Origin: Streptomyces mexicanus
GTDB taxonomy: Bacteria; Actinomycetota; Actinomycetes; Streptomycetales; Streptomycetaceae
DNA length: 64,000 nt
Assembly (NCBI RefSeq): GCF_902506575.1
Contig: NZ_LR732544.1
Span: forward strand, 829,296-893,295
Direction of reading: 5' to 3'
This document shows positions 1-9,465 of this stretch, piece after piece. Position numbers and translations under genes: made by a program. The notes beneath the pieces are model-generated. The model saw only the letters and a program-made list of their open reading frames with translations. It made no database searches and was not told where the DNA came from. Numbering within the stretch: position 1 is the stretch's first letter; each line of letters opens with the position of its first letter.

Positions 1-96
1 TTCCACCGCCCCCGCGCTCTTCCCCGCGCGCCGTATCCGAGTGACCATGAAGACGACCGGTCACGCCGACCGGCCACCGAGACCAGGGGGTTGCGG

Positions 97-1260
97 GTGC
101 GCGTGGGACTGCTGACCCGGGAGTACCCGCCGGACGTGTACGGCGGTGCGGGGGTCCACGTCGAGTTCCTGGCCCGGGAACTGCGCGAGCTGGTCGACCT
201 GGAGGTGCACTGCTGGGGCGAGGCGTCCGCGGCGGAGCGGGCCGCCGGTGTCGTCCGCCACCGCCCCTGGCCGGCGCTGGACGACGCCAACGACGCCCTG
301 CGCACCTTCTCCGTGGACCTGGCCATGACCGCCGCGCTGACCGGCTGCGACCTGATCCACTCCCACACCTGGTACGCCAACCTCGCCGGCCACCTCGGCA
401 AGCTCCTGCACGGCGTGCCGCACGTGCTCACCGCGCACTCGCTGGAGCCGCTGCGGCCGTGGAAGGCCGAGCAGCTGGGCGGCGGGTACGCGCTGTCGAG
501 CTGGGCGGAGAAGACCGCGTTCGAGGCCGCCGACGCGGTGGTCGCCGTCTCCGGGGCCATGCGCGAGGACATCCTCGGCTGCTACCCGGGCCTGGACCCC
601 GACCGCGTGCACGTCGTCCACAACGGCATCGACACCGCGCTGTACCGCCCCGACCACGGCACCGACGCCCTGGAACGGATCGGCCTGGACGCGGACCGCG
701 CCTACGTGCTGTTCGTCGGCCGCATCACCCGGCAGAAGGGCGTGCCCCATCTGCTGCGCGCGGTGCGGGACATCGACCCGGCCGCGCAGGTCGTGCTGTG
801 CGCGGGCGCCCCCGACACCCCGGAGATCGACCGGGAGTTCCGCGAGCTGTACCAGGAGCTGAGCCGGGTGCGGGCCGGTGTGCACTGGATCCCGCAGATG
901 CTGCCCCGCCCGGACGTGATCCAGCTGCTCACGCACGCCGCCGTCTTCGTCTGCCCCTCGGTGTACGAGCCGCTCGGCATCGTCAACCTGGAGGCCATGG
1001 CGTGCGGCACGCCCGTGGTGGCCTCCCGGGTCGGCGGCATCCCGGAGGTGGTCGAGGACGGCCGGACCGGACTGCTGGTCGACGTGGACGGCGACTTCGC
1101 GGCGGGGCTGGCCCGCGCCCCGGGCACGGGGGCCGCGGGTCCGGCGGCGGCGCGCCGGATGGGCGAGGCGGGACGGCGGCGCGCGGTGGCGGAGTTCGGC
1201 TGGGACGCGGTCGCGCGGCGCACGGTGCGGCTGTACGAGCAGGTCCTCGCGCAGGCTTAG
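97..1260 (+). CDS. glgA: GlgA/GlgM-type glycosyltransferase (alpha-glucan synthesis)
   Basis: A GT4-fold glycosyltransferase of 387 residues, the short actinobacterial GlgA type. The N-terminus has the nucleotide-sugar synthase start MRVGLLTREYPPDVYGGAG, and the C-terminal half has the GT4 motif YEPLGIVNLEAMACG followed by GTPVVASRVGGIPEVV. GTG 97 is preferred over TTG 91 because it gives the family's usual N-terminus and sits after AGGGGGT. In Mycobacterium the homologue Rv1212c is known to use ADP-glucose and glucose-1-phosphate to make maltose-1-phosphate for the GlgE route as well as extending glucan; which activity dominates here is inferred. It lies 50 bp before glgC on the same strand, so substrate supply and use are probably co-transcribed. 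Confidence 0.93.
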   Translation: MRVGLLTREYPPDVYGGAGVHVEFLARELRELVDLEVHCWGEASAAERAAGVVRHRPWPALDDANDALRTFSVDLAMTAALTGCDLIHSHTWYANLAGHLGKLLHGVPHVLTAHSLEPLRPWKAEQLGGGYALSSWAEKTAFEAADAVVAVSGAMREDILGCYPGLDPDRVHVVHNGIDTALYRPDHGTDALERIGLDADRAYVLFVGRITRQKGVPHLLRAVRDIDPAAQVVLCAGAPDTPEIDREFRELYQELSRVRAGVHWIPQMLPRPDVIQLLTHAAVFVCPSVYEPLGIVNLEAMACGTPVVASRVGGIPEVVEDGRTGLLVDVDGDFAAGLARAPGTGAAGPAAARRMGEAGRRRAVAEFGWDAVARRTVRLYEQVLAQA

Positions 1261-1310
1261 CGCGCTCGGGCGAGGGGCAGTAGTGGTGCATCCGGGTGAG
1301 GGGAGCGGCC

Positions 1311-2531
1311 ATGCGTCGTGGTGGACCTTCGGTCCTCGGGATCGTCCTCGCGGGCGGTGAGGGCAAACGCCTGATGCCCTTGACCGCGGACCGCGCCAAA
1401 CCCGCGGTCACCTTCGGCGGAACATATCGCCTCGTCGACTTCGTGCTGTCCAACCTTGTCAACGGCGACATCCTGCGCATCTGCGTGCTGACCCAGTACA
1501 AGTCCCACTCGCTGGACCGGCACATCACCACCACCTGGCGCATGTCGAGCCTGCTCGGCAACTACGTCACCCCCGTCCCGGCGCAGCAGCGGCTCGGCCC
1601 CCGCTGGTACCTCGGCAGCGCGGACGCGATCCTGCAGTCGCTCAACCTGGTCCACGACGAACAGCCCGACCACGTCGCCGTCTTCGGCGCCGACCACGTC
1701 TACCGCATGGATCCGCGGCAGATGCTCCAGCAGCACATCGAGAGCGGCGCGGGGGTGACCGTCGCCGGCATCCGGGTGCCGCGCGCGGAGTCGTCGTCGT
1801 TCGGGGTGATCACCCCGGCCTCGGACGGGCGCCGCGTCGAACGCTTCCTGGAGAAACCGGCCGATCCCCCGGGCCTGCCCGACGACCCGGAGCACGTGTT
1901 CGCGTCCATGGGCAACTACGTCTTCACCACCAAGACGCTCATCGACGCCCTGCACCGGGACGCCGAGGACCCGCACTCGGTGCACGACATGGGCGGCTCG
2001 ATCCTGCCCCAGCTCACCGAGCGCGGCGAGGCGCAGCTGTACGACTTCGGCACCAACCACGTGCCCGGGGAGACCAGCCGCGACCAGGGCTACTGGCGGG
2101 ACGTGGGCACGCTCGACGCCTACTACGACGCCCACATGGACCTGATCGCCGAGCGGCCCGCCTTCAACCTCTACAACCGCGACTGGCCGATCTACACCCA
2201 CTCCACCCAGCTCTCGCCCGCCCGGTTCAACGCCGGTGGCATCGCGGGGGAGTCGATCATCAGCGCGGGCTGTCTGATCCGCGGGCAGGTCACGCGCTCG
2301 GTGCTCTCCCCGGGGGTGCGGGTGGACCCGGGCGCGGTGGTGCAGGGCTCGGTGCTGCACGACAACGTGCACATCGGCCGGGGCGCGGTGGTGCGCGGCG
2401 CGATCCTGGACAAGAACGTCGAGGTGCCGCCGGGCGCGACGATCGGCGTCAACCCCGAGCGGGACGCCGAGCTGTACACCGTCTCCAAGGGCGGGGTGAT
2501 CGCTCTGGGGAAGGGGCAGCGGGTGCCGTGA
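1311..2531 (+). CDS. glgC: Glucose-1-phosphate adenylyltransferase
   Basis: Makes ADP-glucose from ATP and glucose-1-phosphate, the donor for the glycosyltransferase just upstream. It is 406 residues, normal for GlgC. The nucleotidyltransferase signature [19 protein letters not shown] lies near residue 15, [10 protein letters not shown] near 130, and [14 protein letters not shown] near 265, followed by a C-terminal left-handed beta-helix with hexad-like repeats (residues about 310-385). ATG 1311 is chosen because GAGGGGAG lies a few bases upstream; a GTG at 1296 in the same frame lacks this. The protein is cytosolic; allosteric control is known for the family but not visible here. Confidence 0.96.
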   Translation: MRRGGPSVLGIVLAGGEGKRLMPLTADRAKPAVTFGGTYRLVDFVLSNLVNGDILRICVLTQYKSHSLDRHITTTWRMSSLLGNYVTPVPAQQRLGPRWYLGSADAILQSLNLVHDEQPDHVAVFGADHVYRMDPRQMLQQHIESGAGVTVAGIRVPRAESSSFGVITPASDGRRVERFLEKPADPPGLPDDPEHVFASMGNYVFTTKTLIDALHRDAEDPHSVHDMGGSILPQLTERGEAQLYDFGTNHVPGETSRDQGYWRDVGTLDAYYDAHMDLIAERPAFNLYNRDWPIYTHSTQLSPARFNAGGIAGESIISAGCLIRGQVTRSVLSPGVRVDPGAVVQGSVLHDNVHIGRGAVVRGAILDKNVEVPPGATIGVNPERDAELYTVSKGGVIALGKGQRVP

Positions 2532-2562
2532 GGAAGCGCGCCCGGAGCGGGAGGGCGGGCGT

Positions 2563-2940
2563 TCAGCCGTTCAGCGGCGGGAAGCGGTTCAGCGTGATCG
2601 CGCTGGCGCGGCGCACCTCTTCGGTGGGGCTGAACTGCACGTACTCGGTGCCCGGCGCCGTGTGCACGGGGACGTGCCCGGGAGGGGCGTAGAACGCCTC
2701 CCCGGCCCGGAAGGTCTCCTCGTGGTCGGGATAGCGCAGCACCAGCTCGCCCTTGAAGACGTACCCCCAGTGCGGGCACTGGCAGCGGCCGTCCGGCAGT
2801 TCCTTCAGCAGCGGGGTGAGGTCGATGTCCTCGCGGAAGCTGCGGAAGTCGACCGTGTAGGGCTCCAGGTCCTCGGACAGCTCGACGACCGGGCCGTAGT
2901 CGCCGCCCTGGGTGGCGGTGTCCCGGGAGACCTTGGGCAT
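2563..2940 (-). CDS. Cupin-domain protein
   Basis: A single-domain cupin of 125 residues. The core runs from about residue 40 to 115 and includes CQCPHWGYVFKGELVLRY, then FRAGEAFYAPPGHVPVHT, matching the two cupin motifs. The first motif has one clear His and the second has PGHVPVH, so a metal site is possible but not certain. The start is taken at ATG 2940 because AAGGGAG precedes it; an in-frame extension to 3066 is proline- and arginine-rich and unlike a cupin. It converges on glgC with a 31 bp gap. Substrate is unknown; no pathway link to glycogen is evident. Confidence 0.8.
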   Translation of the reverse strand: MPKVSRDTATQGGDYGPVVELSEDLEPYTVDFRSFREDIDLTPLLKELPDGRCQCPHWGYVFKGELVLRYPDHEETFRAGEAFYAPPGHVPVHTAPGTEYVQFSPTEEVRRASAITLNRFPPLNG

Positions 2941-3130
2941 CCGGCTCACTCCCTTCCGCGGGTGAGGGGCGCGTCGCGGGAGGCACGCACACGGACGTGA
3001 CGCCCCCATGGTGCGCGCGCGGAGGCCCACCGGTCCACTTGGATCTCCCTCCCCCCGCCCGGTCACTGCCTGCTTTTGTCATGTCCCTGGACGTGAGCGG
3101 AATTCCGTGCTGTCATCCCTCTGCTGCCCA

Positions 3131-3144
3131 TGACAACGTTGTTC
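3131..3144. promoter_or_regulatory. Candidate LacI-family operator before the GH2 gene
   Basis: TGACAACGTTGTTC contains the perfect 10-bp palindrome ACAACGTTGT at 3133-3142, 75 bp upstream of the GTG of the GH2 gene. Its layout with a central CG resembles LacI/GalR operators that control glycosidase genes. No LacI-family regulator is in the window, so the regulator would act from elsewhere. Assignment is by pattern only. Confidence 0.45.
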
Positions 3145-3217
3145 CACACCAGAACGAACAAACCCGCAACCGGGCAGCGCACAAGAGCCGCCAGTTTCCT
3201 TCCCTCCAGGAGGATGC

Positions 3218-5833
3218 GTGCGCACCACCCGTCTCAGAGACCGACTAGCGCTCCTGCTCGCCGCGGCCCTCGGTCTCGCCGCGTTCGGCGCGGCGCCCAC
3301 CGCCCGGGCGGACGTCGGCGACGACCCCGTCGAGGTCCACGGACTCAAGGGCGAGTACTACACCCAGTCCGCCCCCGGCGCCTTCGACTTCCACGAGCTG
3401 AAGGCCACCGCGTTCGACCCCGCGCTCGACTTCGACAACCTCGAACCCCGCCTGGCCGCCGCCACCGGGCGCTCCGACGACGTCAGCGTCCGCTGGACCG
3501 GCCGGATTGTCCCCGAGAAGACCGGCGCCCACACCTTCTCGATCACCGGCGACAACGGCTTCCGCCTGTGGGTCGGCGGCTCCCTCGTCATCGACCACTG
3601 GGTGGACGACTGGGACAAGGAGCAGACCTCCGCCCCGGTGGAGCTGACCGCCGGGAAGGCCTACGACATCAAGGTCGAGTACTTCGAGCACTACGGCGGC
3701 TCCAACCTCCACGTGCGCTGGACCGAGCCGGGCGGCACCAAGGAGCCCGTCCCGCAGTCGGCGTTCCTGCTGCCCGAGGGCTACGCCTACGACGGCGCCA
3801 TCGCGACCACCGTCCTCGCCGACGGCCGCACCCTCAAACTCGACTTCGCGCAGAAGCTCGCCGCCCCGCCCGCCGGCCTCACCGCCCACCTGAACGCGGT
3901 GATCGGCGGCGCCACCTGGCCGCTGGGCGGCGCACGGCTGGACGCCACCGACCCGCGCGCCGTGCTGGTGGCGCTGAAGGAGCCGGTGGTCGGCAACAAG
4001 ACGGGCACGGCCCGCGGCACCGCGGACGTCCGCTACGACGGACAGGGCGGCCTCGCCTCCGCCGACGGCCACGCGGTCGGCGCCTTCTTCAGCAGCGGCG
4101 CCAACCACTCCACCTACGAACTGCGCACCCGGTGGGCCGACCAGGTCGGCCCGGACAACGCGCTGCCGGAGTACCCGCGCCCGCAGCTGACCCGCACCCA
4201 GTGGCAGAACCTCAACGGCCGCTGGCAGTTCGCCGCCGCGCAGGCCGGCGAGCAGCCGCCGGTGGGCAAGACCCTGCCCGAGCGGATCCTCGTCCCCTAC
4301 CCGGTGGAGTCGCAGCTCTCCGGCATCGAGCGGCACGAGGACCGCATGTGGTACCGGCGCACCTTCACCGTCCCGGCCGGCTGGCACGTCGGCCACGGCA
4401 AGCGGCTGCAGCTGAACTTCGGCGCGGTCGACTGGAAGGCCGACGTCTACGTCAACGGCACCGAGGTGGCCGCACACCAGGGCGGCTACGACAAGTTCAG
4501 CGCCGACATCACCGACGCCCTCAAGCCCGGCCGCGCCCAGGAGCTGATCGTCGGCGTCTACGACCCGACCGACGCCCCCGGCGGGGAGAACCCGCCGCTG
4601 GGCAAGCAGCGCCTGGACCCGAGCGGCATCTGGTACACGCCCACCTCGGGCATCTGGCAGACGGTGTGGATGGAGCCGGTCGCCCCCGACCACGTGGGCT
4701 CCCTGAAGCTCACCCCGGACGTCGCCCACGGCACGCTGACCGTCGAGGCCCAGGGCGTCCGGGCCGGCGTACCGGTCACGGCGACGGCGTACGACGGCAA
4801 GCGGCAGGTCGCCACGGTCCGCGGCCGCACCGGCGGCCCGCTGACCCTGACGATCCGCGACGCGCACCTGTGGTCGCCCGACGACCCGTTCCTGTACGGA
4901 CTGAAGGTGCGGGTGGGCGCCGACGAGGTCGGCAGCTACTTCGGCATGCGCTCCATCGCCGTGGAGAACGTCGGCGGGGTCCCGCGCACGGTCCTCAACG
5001 GCAAACCGGTCTTCATGATGGCCACCCTCGACCAGGGCTTCTGGCCCGACGGCCTGTACACCGCGCCCACCGACGAGGCCCTGGCCTACGACCTGAAGGT
5101 GCACAAGCAGCTCGGCTTCAACGCCGTGCGCAAGCACATCAAGGTCGAACCCGACCGCTGGTTCTACTGGGCGGACCGGCTGGGCCTGATGGTCTGGCAG
5201 GACATGCCGGCGATGACCGCGGGCGTCGACCCGTCCACCGCCGCCCGCGCCGAGTACGAGCGGGAGATGAAGCAGGTGATCGACGAGCACATCAGCAGCC
5301 CGTCGGTCGTCATGTGGGTCACCTTCAACGAGGGCTGGGGCCAGTACGACGAGGCCCGCATCGCCGAGCAGGCCAAGAGCTGGGACGCGACCCGGCTGGT
5401 CAACGGCATGTCCGGCATCAACCTCGGCACCGACGGCGGCGCCGGCGACATCATCGACGAGCACGGCTACCCCTCACCCGCCCTGCCGCCGCACCCGGAC
5501 GGCAAGCGGGCCCTGGTCAGCGGCGAGTACGGCGGGCTCGGCCCTGCCGTGCCCGGGCACGCCTGGTCGGTGCAGCAGAGCTACGTCGACGTCGACCCGA
5601 CGACGGACACCGACGACTACCTGGCCAAGCTGGACGAGGTGCGCGCACTGGTGTGCCGCGGCAGCAACGGCGCGGTCTACACCCAGATCAGCGACGTCGA
5701 GGGCGAACTCAACGGGCTGCTGACCTATGACCGCACGGTGCTCAAGCCCGACGCGGCACGGGTGCGGGCCGCCCAGCAGGCGCTCATCCGCGACGCGTCG
5801 CGCGCGACACCCGCGGGATGCCCGGCCGGCTGA
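3218..5833 (+). CDS. Secreted glycoside hydrolase family 2 enzyme with PA14 domain
   Basis: An 871-residue secreted glycosidase. A signal peptide with Arg-rich start and a hydrophobic Leu/Ala stretch ends near ARA at residue 30. A PA14 domain follows (about residues 38-190; WTGRIVPEKTGAHTFSITGD), then the GH2 jelly-roll (NLNGRWQF), immunoglobulin-like and TIM-barrel domains. The acid/base Glu is E705 in FNEGWGQ and the likely nucleophile is E770 in SGEYGG, both present. The GTG start follows AGGAGG directly. Family members are beta-galactosidases, beta-glucuronidases or beta-mannosidases; the sequence alone does not settle the sugar. It precedes the GH92 gene by 50 bp, so the two probably act together on a glycan outside the cell. 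Confidence 0.9.
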   Translation: MRTTRLRDRLALLLAAALGLAAFGAAPTARADVGDDPVEVHGLKGEYYTQSAPGAFDFHELKATAFDPALDFDNLEPRLAAATGRSDDVSVRWTGRIVPEKTGAHTFSITGDNGFRLWVGGSLVIDHWVDDWDKEQTSAPVELTAGKAYDIKVEYFEHYGGSNLHVRWTEPGGTKEPVPQSAFLLPEGYAYDGAIATTVLADGRTLKLDFAQKLAAPPAGLTAHLNAVIGGATWPLGGARLDATDPRAVLVALKEPVVGNKTGTARGTADVRYDGQGGLASADGHAVGAFFSSGANHSTYELRTRWADQVGPDNALPEYPRPQLTRTQWQNLNGRWQFAAAQAGEQPPVGKTLPERILVPYPVESQLSGIERHEDRMWYRRTFTVPAGWHVGHGKRLQLNFGAVDWKADVYVNGTEVAAHQGGYDKFSADITDALKPGRAQELIVGVYDPTDAPGGENPPLGKQRLDPSGIWYTPTSGIWQTVWMEPVAPDHVGSLKLTPDVAHGTLTVEAQGVRAGVPVTATAYDGKRQVATVRGRTGGPLTLTIRDAHLWSPDDPFLYGLKVRVGADEVGSYFGMRSIAVENVGGVPRTVLNGKPVFMMATLDQGFWPDGLYTAPTDEALAYDLKVHKQLGFNAVRKHIKVEPDRWFYWADRLGLMVWQDMPAMTAGVDPSTAARAEYEREMKQVIDEHISSPSVVMWVTFNEGWGQYDEARIAEQAKSWDATRLVNGMSGINLGTDGGAGDIIDEHGYPSPALPPHPDGKRALVSGEYGGLGPAVPGHAWSVQQSYVDVDPTTDTDDYLAKLDEVRALVCRGSNGAVYTQISDVEGELNGLLTYDRTVLKPDAARVRAAQQALIRDASRATPAGCPAG

Positions 5834-5883
5834 CCGTCAGACCCGATCATGCAGGCAACGACTCTTCCCGGAGGACTTCCCGC

Positions 5884-8154
5884 ATGAGAGGGACCCGGCG
5901 CCTTCGACTGGCGCTCCGCCTGTGCCTGGCGGGGGCGGTGACAGCGTCCGCGCTGTCCGCCGCTCCCGCCGGCGCACGGGCCGCCGCACCGCCCGAGGAG
6001 CGGCCGACCGACCTGGTCGACCCGTTCATCGGCACCACGAACGAGGGCAACACCTTTCCCGGCGCGGCCGTGCCCTTCGGCATGGTGCAGCTCTCCCCGG
6101 ACACCGGCCACTACGCCGGCTACGACCACGCCCACCGCCGCATCCGCGGCTTCTCCCTGGTCCACCTCTCCGGCGTCGGCTGCCGCCTCGGCGGCGACCT
6201 GCCGGTGCTGCCGGCCACCGGGGACGTCACGCAGACGGACGACGCGCGGTACGCCGCCGGCTTCCGGCACGAGGACGAGCGGGCGAGTCCCGGCTACTAC
6301 AGGGTGGGGCTGGACAGCGGCATCGAGGCCGAGCTGACGGCCAGCGCCCGCACCGGGGTGCAGCGCTACACCTTCCCCGCCACCGACAAGGCCGACGTCC
6401 TGCTGAACGCCGCCCAGGCGCTGCACCGCACCGTCGCCTCCGAGGTGGAGATCCTCGACGACCGCACCGTGCGCACCACCGTCACCGGCCGCGGCTTCTG
6501 CAAGGACACCCTGCCGTACACCGTCCACACGATCACCCGCTTCGACCGGCCCTTCACCGCCTACGGCACCTGGGACGGCACCACCGTCACCCCCGGGGCG
6601 CGCACCGGGCACGGCGGCGCCTACGTCCGCTTCGACACCACCGAGGACCGCACCGTCGAGGCGACCACCGCGCTGTCGTACGTCGACGCGGCCGGCGCGG
6701 CGGCCAACCTGCGCGCCGAGGGCGGCCGCTCCTTCGACGCCGTCCGGCAGGCCGCCCGCCGGGCCTGGGAGAGAAGGCTGGCGGACGTACGGATTCACGG
6801 CGGCGACCTCGGCCGCCGCCGGGCGTTCTACTCGGCGCTGTACCGGTCCTTCCTCGCGCCGAACACCGGCAGCGACGCCGACGGCCGCTACACCGGCTGG
6901 GACGGCCGGATCCACCGCGCACGGGGCTTCACCTACTACCAGAACTGGTCGCTGTGGGACACCTACCGCACCCAGACCCAGCTGCTGTCGCTGCTCGCGC
7001 CGCGCGAGGCCCGGGACATGGCGGTCTCCGTGGTCCACGTCGCCGAGGAGAGCGGCTGGCTGCCCAAGTGGGGCTACGGCACGGTGGAGACGAACGTGAT
7101 GACCGGCGACCCGGTCACCCCGTTTCTGACCAACGCCTTCCAGCAGGGCCTGCTCGCCGGGTACGAGGAACGGGCCTACCGGGCGCTGCGGCGCAACGCC
7201 GACGGGGTGCCGCCCGCCGCCTCGCCCGCCGTGGGCCGCGACGGCAACCCCGACTACCTCGCCCGCGGCTACGTCCCCTATGTGAAGGACCACCAGCCCC
7301 CCAGGCCCGGCCACTCCGACTACGCCTTCGGCGCGTCGGCGACGCTGGAGTACGCCCTGTCCGACGCGATGCTCGCCCAGATGGCCCGCGCCCTGGGACA
7401 CCGTCGGGACGCCGACCGGTACGCCGCCCGCTCCCGCGCCTACCGCACCCTCTACGACCCCGCCACGGGCTTCTTCCGGGCCCGCGACACCACCGGCGCC
7501 TTCACCGGTCCGGCCGACCCGGCGCACGGGGCCGGCTTCCACGAGGGCACCGCCTGGCACTACCAGTGGCTGGTGCCCCAGGACGTCCCCGGCCTGATCG
7601 AGCTGATCGGCGGCCGGCGGCGCGCCGAGGAGCGGCTGGACCGGTTCTTCGCCTACGACCGACTGCTGACCGACCCCGCGCGCACCGCCCGCGAGGAGTG
7701 GGTGCACGGGCCGTACGCCTACTACGGCAGCGACCGGTACAACCCGAACAACGAACCGGACCTGAGCGCCCCCTACACCTATCTGTGGACCGGGCAGCCG
7801 TGGAAGACCGCCGACGTGGTGCACGCGGCGCTCACCCTGTTCACCGCCGAGCCGGCCGGACTGACCGGCAACGACGACCTGGGCACCATGTCCGCCTGGA
7901 TGGTGCTGTCCTCCCTCGGCCTGTACCCGGTGCAGCCCGGCTGTGCCGTCTGGGCCCTGACCACGCCCGCCTTCCCCCGCGTGGACATCCCCAGCGCCCC
8001 GCCCCGCCCGAGCACGAGCACGAGCACCGCACGGAGCACGACATGCTCGGCGACATCGACGTGCCGGCTCACGCCTACTACGGCGCGCACACCGCCCGCG
8101 CGGTGGCCAACTTCCCGCTCACCGGGGAGACACTGGCCGCCCGCCCGCACCTGA
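5884..8154 (+). CDS. Secreted GH92 alpha-mannosidase-like enzyme, C-terminus replaced
   Basis: GH92 enzymes are calcium-dependent exo-alpha-mannosidases. This protein has a signal peptide (residues about 1-34), the N-terminal beta-sandwich beginning LVDPFIGTTNEGNTFPGA, and the catalytic barrel with YQNWSLWDTYRTQTQL, FHEGTAWHYQWLVPQD and GNDDLGTMSAWMVLSSLG. ATG 5884 follows GGAGG and gives the signal peptide. Homology stops near residue 700 (FPRVDI); the remaining roughly 55 residues are a Ser/Thr/Arg-rich out-of-frame reading of the aspA start. The final family beta-strands after GSPLF-like sequence are therefore missing, and the frame overlaps aspA by 112 bp. The enzyme may be unstable or inactive; expression is unknown. 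Confidence 0.85.
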   Translation: MRGTRRLRLALRLCLAGAVTASALSAAPAGARAAAPPEERPTDLVDPFIGTTNEGNTFPGAAVPFGMVQLSPDTGHYAGYDHAHRRIRGFSLVHLSGVGCRLGGDLPVLPATGDVTQTDDARYAAGFRHEDERASPGYYRVGLDSGIEAELTASARTGVQRYTFPATDKADVLLNAAQALHRTVASEVEILDDRTVRTTVTGRGFCKDTLPYTVHTITRFDRPFTAYGTWDGTTVTPGARTGHGGAYVRFDTTEDRTVEATTALSYVDAAGAAANLRAEGGRSFDAVRQAARRAWERRLADVRIHGGDLGRRRAFYSALYRSFLAPNTGSDADGRYTGWDGRIHRARGFTYYQNWSLWDTYRTQTQLLSLLAPREARDMAVSVVHVAEESGWLPKWGYGTVETNVMTGDPVTPFLTNAFQQGLLAGYEERAYRALRRNADGVPPAASPAVGRDGNPDYLARGYVPYVKDHQPPRPGHSDYAFGASATLEYALSDAMLAQMARALGHRRDADRYAARSRAYRTLYDPATGFFRARDTTGAFTGPADPAHGAGFHEGTAWHYQWLVPQDVPGLIELIGGRRRAEERLDRFFAYDRLLTDPARTAREEWVHGPYAYYGSDRYNPNNEPDLSAPYTYLWTGQPWKTADVVHAALTLFTAEPAGLTGNDDLGTMSAWMVLSSLGLYPVQPGCAVWALTTPAFPRVDIPSAPPRPSTSTSTARSTTCSATSTCRLTPTTARTPPARWPTSRSPGRHWPPART

Positions 8155-9419
8155 TCGGCGCCCTGGCGGCGGTCAAGCACGCCGCGGCCCGCGCCAACGC
8201 CGAGGTCGGCGCTTTGGACCCCGCACTGGCCTCGGCGATCGCGGACGCCTGCGCCGAGATCCGCGCCGGGGCGCTGCGGGAGCACTTCGTGGTCGACCTC
8301 ATCCAGGGCGGCGCGGGCACGTCGACCAACATGAACGCCAACGAGGTCATCGCCAACCGCGCCCTGGAACTGCTCGGACGGCACCGGGGCGAGTACGCGG
8401 TCCTGCACCCCCTCGACCACGTCAACCTCGGACAGAGCACCAACGACGTCTATCCGACCGCGGTGAAACTGGCGCTGCACGCACACCTCGCCGAACTGCT
8501 CGGCGCGCTGGCCGGCCTGCGCGAGGCCTTCGCCGCCAAGGCCGCCGAGTTCGCCGACGTGCTCAAGATGGGGCGCACCCAGCTGCAGGACGCCGTCCCC
8601 ATGACGCTCGGCCAGGAGTTCGGGGCGTTCGCCGCCACCCTCGCCGAGGACGAGCAGCGGCTGTCGGAAGCGTGGCTGCTCCTGCACGAGCTGAACCTCG
8701 GCGGCACGGCGATCGGCACCGGACTCAACGCCCGCCCCGGATACCGGGAACGCGCGATGGAGCACCTGCGCCGGCTGACGGGCATCCCGACCCTGGTGTC
8801 CTCGCCCGACCTCGTCGAGGCCACCCAGGACGTCGGCGTCTTCGTCCAGCTCTCCGGCGTGCTCAAGCGGACAGCCGTGAAACTGTCCAAGATCTGCAAC
8901 GACCTGCGCCTGCTGTCCTCGGGACCGCAGGCCGGCCTCGGCGAGATCGCCCTCCCCGCCCGGCAGGCCGGATCCTCGATCATGCCCGGCAAGGTCAACC
9001 CGGTGATCCCCGAGGCGGTCAACCAGATCGCGTTCGAGGTCATCGGCAACGACGTGACCGTCACGCTCGCCGCCGAGGGCGGCCAGCTCCAGCTCAACGC
9101 CTTCGAACCGGTCATCTACCGCAGTCTGAGCGCGGGCCTCGCCCACCTCACCGCGGGGATCGGCGTCCTGACCGAGCACTGTGTGCGCGGCATCACCGCC
9201 CACCGGCGCCGGCTCGCGGACACGGTCGCCGCCTCCACCGGACTGGTCACCGCGCTCGGCCCCGCACTCGGCTACGAGACCGCCTGCGCCATCGCGCTGG
9301 AGGCGCACCACACCGGCCGGCCCGCGCTCGACCTCGTCCGCGAGCGCGCGCTGCTCACCGAGGCGGAACTGCGCGACCTGACCTCTCCCGCCTCCCTGAC
9401 CGGCCTGCCCGCGGTCTGA
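8043..9419 (+). CDS. aspA: Aspartate ammonia-lyase
   Basis: Converts L-aspartate to fumarate and ammonia. It is 458 residues, near the family length. The fumarase/aspartase signature GSSIMPGKVNP is at residues 310-320 with the catalytic serine loop, and GAGTSTNMNANEVIANRA and LGQSTNDVYPTAVK fit aspartase rather than class II fumarase. ATG 8043 has GGAG six bases upstream; the in-frame codons just before it (TEHD) already look like the usual aspartase N-terminus, so a few native N-terminal residues may have been lost at the GH92 junction. It is followed 46 bp later by an MHS-family transporter and then a LysR regulator, which suggests a dicarboxylate/aspartate uptake-and-use unit. Confidence 0.93.
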   Translation: MLGDIDVPAHAYYGAHTARAVANFPLTGETLAARPHLIGALAAVKHAAARANAEVGALDPALASAIADACAEIRAGALREHFVVDLIQGGAGTSTNMNANEVIANRALELLGRHRGEYAVLHPLDHVNLGQSTNDVYPTAVKLALHAHLAELLGALAGLREAFAAKAAEFADVLKMGRTQLQDAVPMTLGQEFGAFAATLAEDEQRLSEAWLLLHELNLGGTAIGTGLNARPGYRERAMEHLRRLTGIPTLVSSPDLVEATQDVGVFVQLSGVLKRTAVKLSKICNDLRLLSSGPQAGLGEIALPARQAGSSIMPGKVNPVIPEAVNQIAFEVIGNDVTVTLAAEGGQLQLNAFEPVIYRSLSAGLAHLTAGIGVLTEHCVRGITAHRRRLADTVAASTGLVTALGPALGYETACAIALEAHHTGRPALDLVRERALLTEAELRDLTSPASLTGLPAV

Positions 9420-9465
9420 GGACCACGGCACCGGCTCGCCCACCCCTCTCCCCAAGGAGGCGCGT

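Noticed and set aside
3245..5464. Long minus-strand open frame opposite the GH2 gene
   Set aside because: Val/Gly/Arg-rich shadow of a high-GC gene, no domain; the plus strand has a complete GH2 enzyme.
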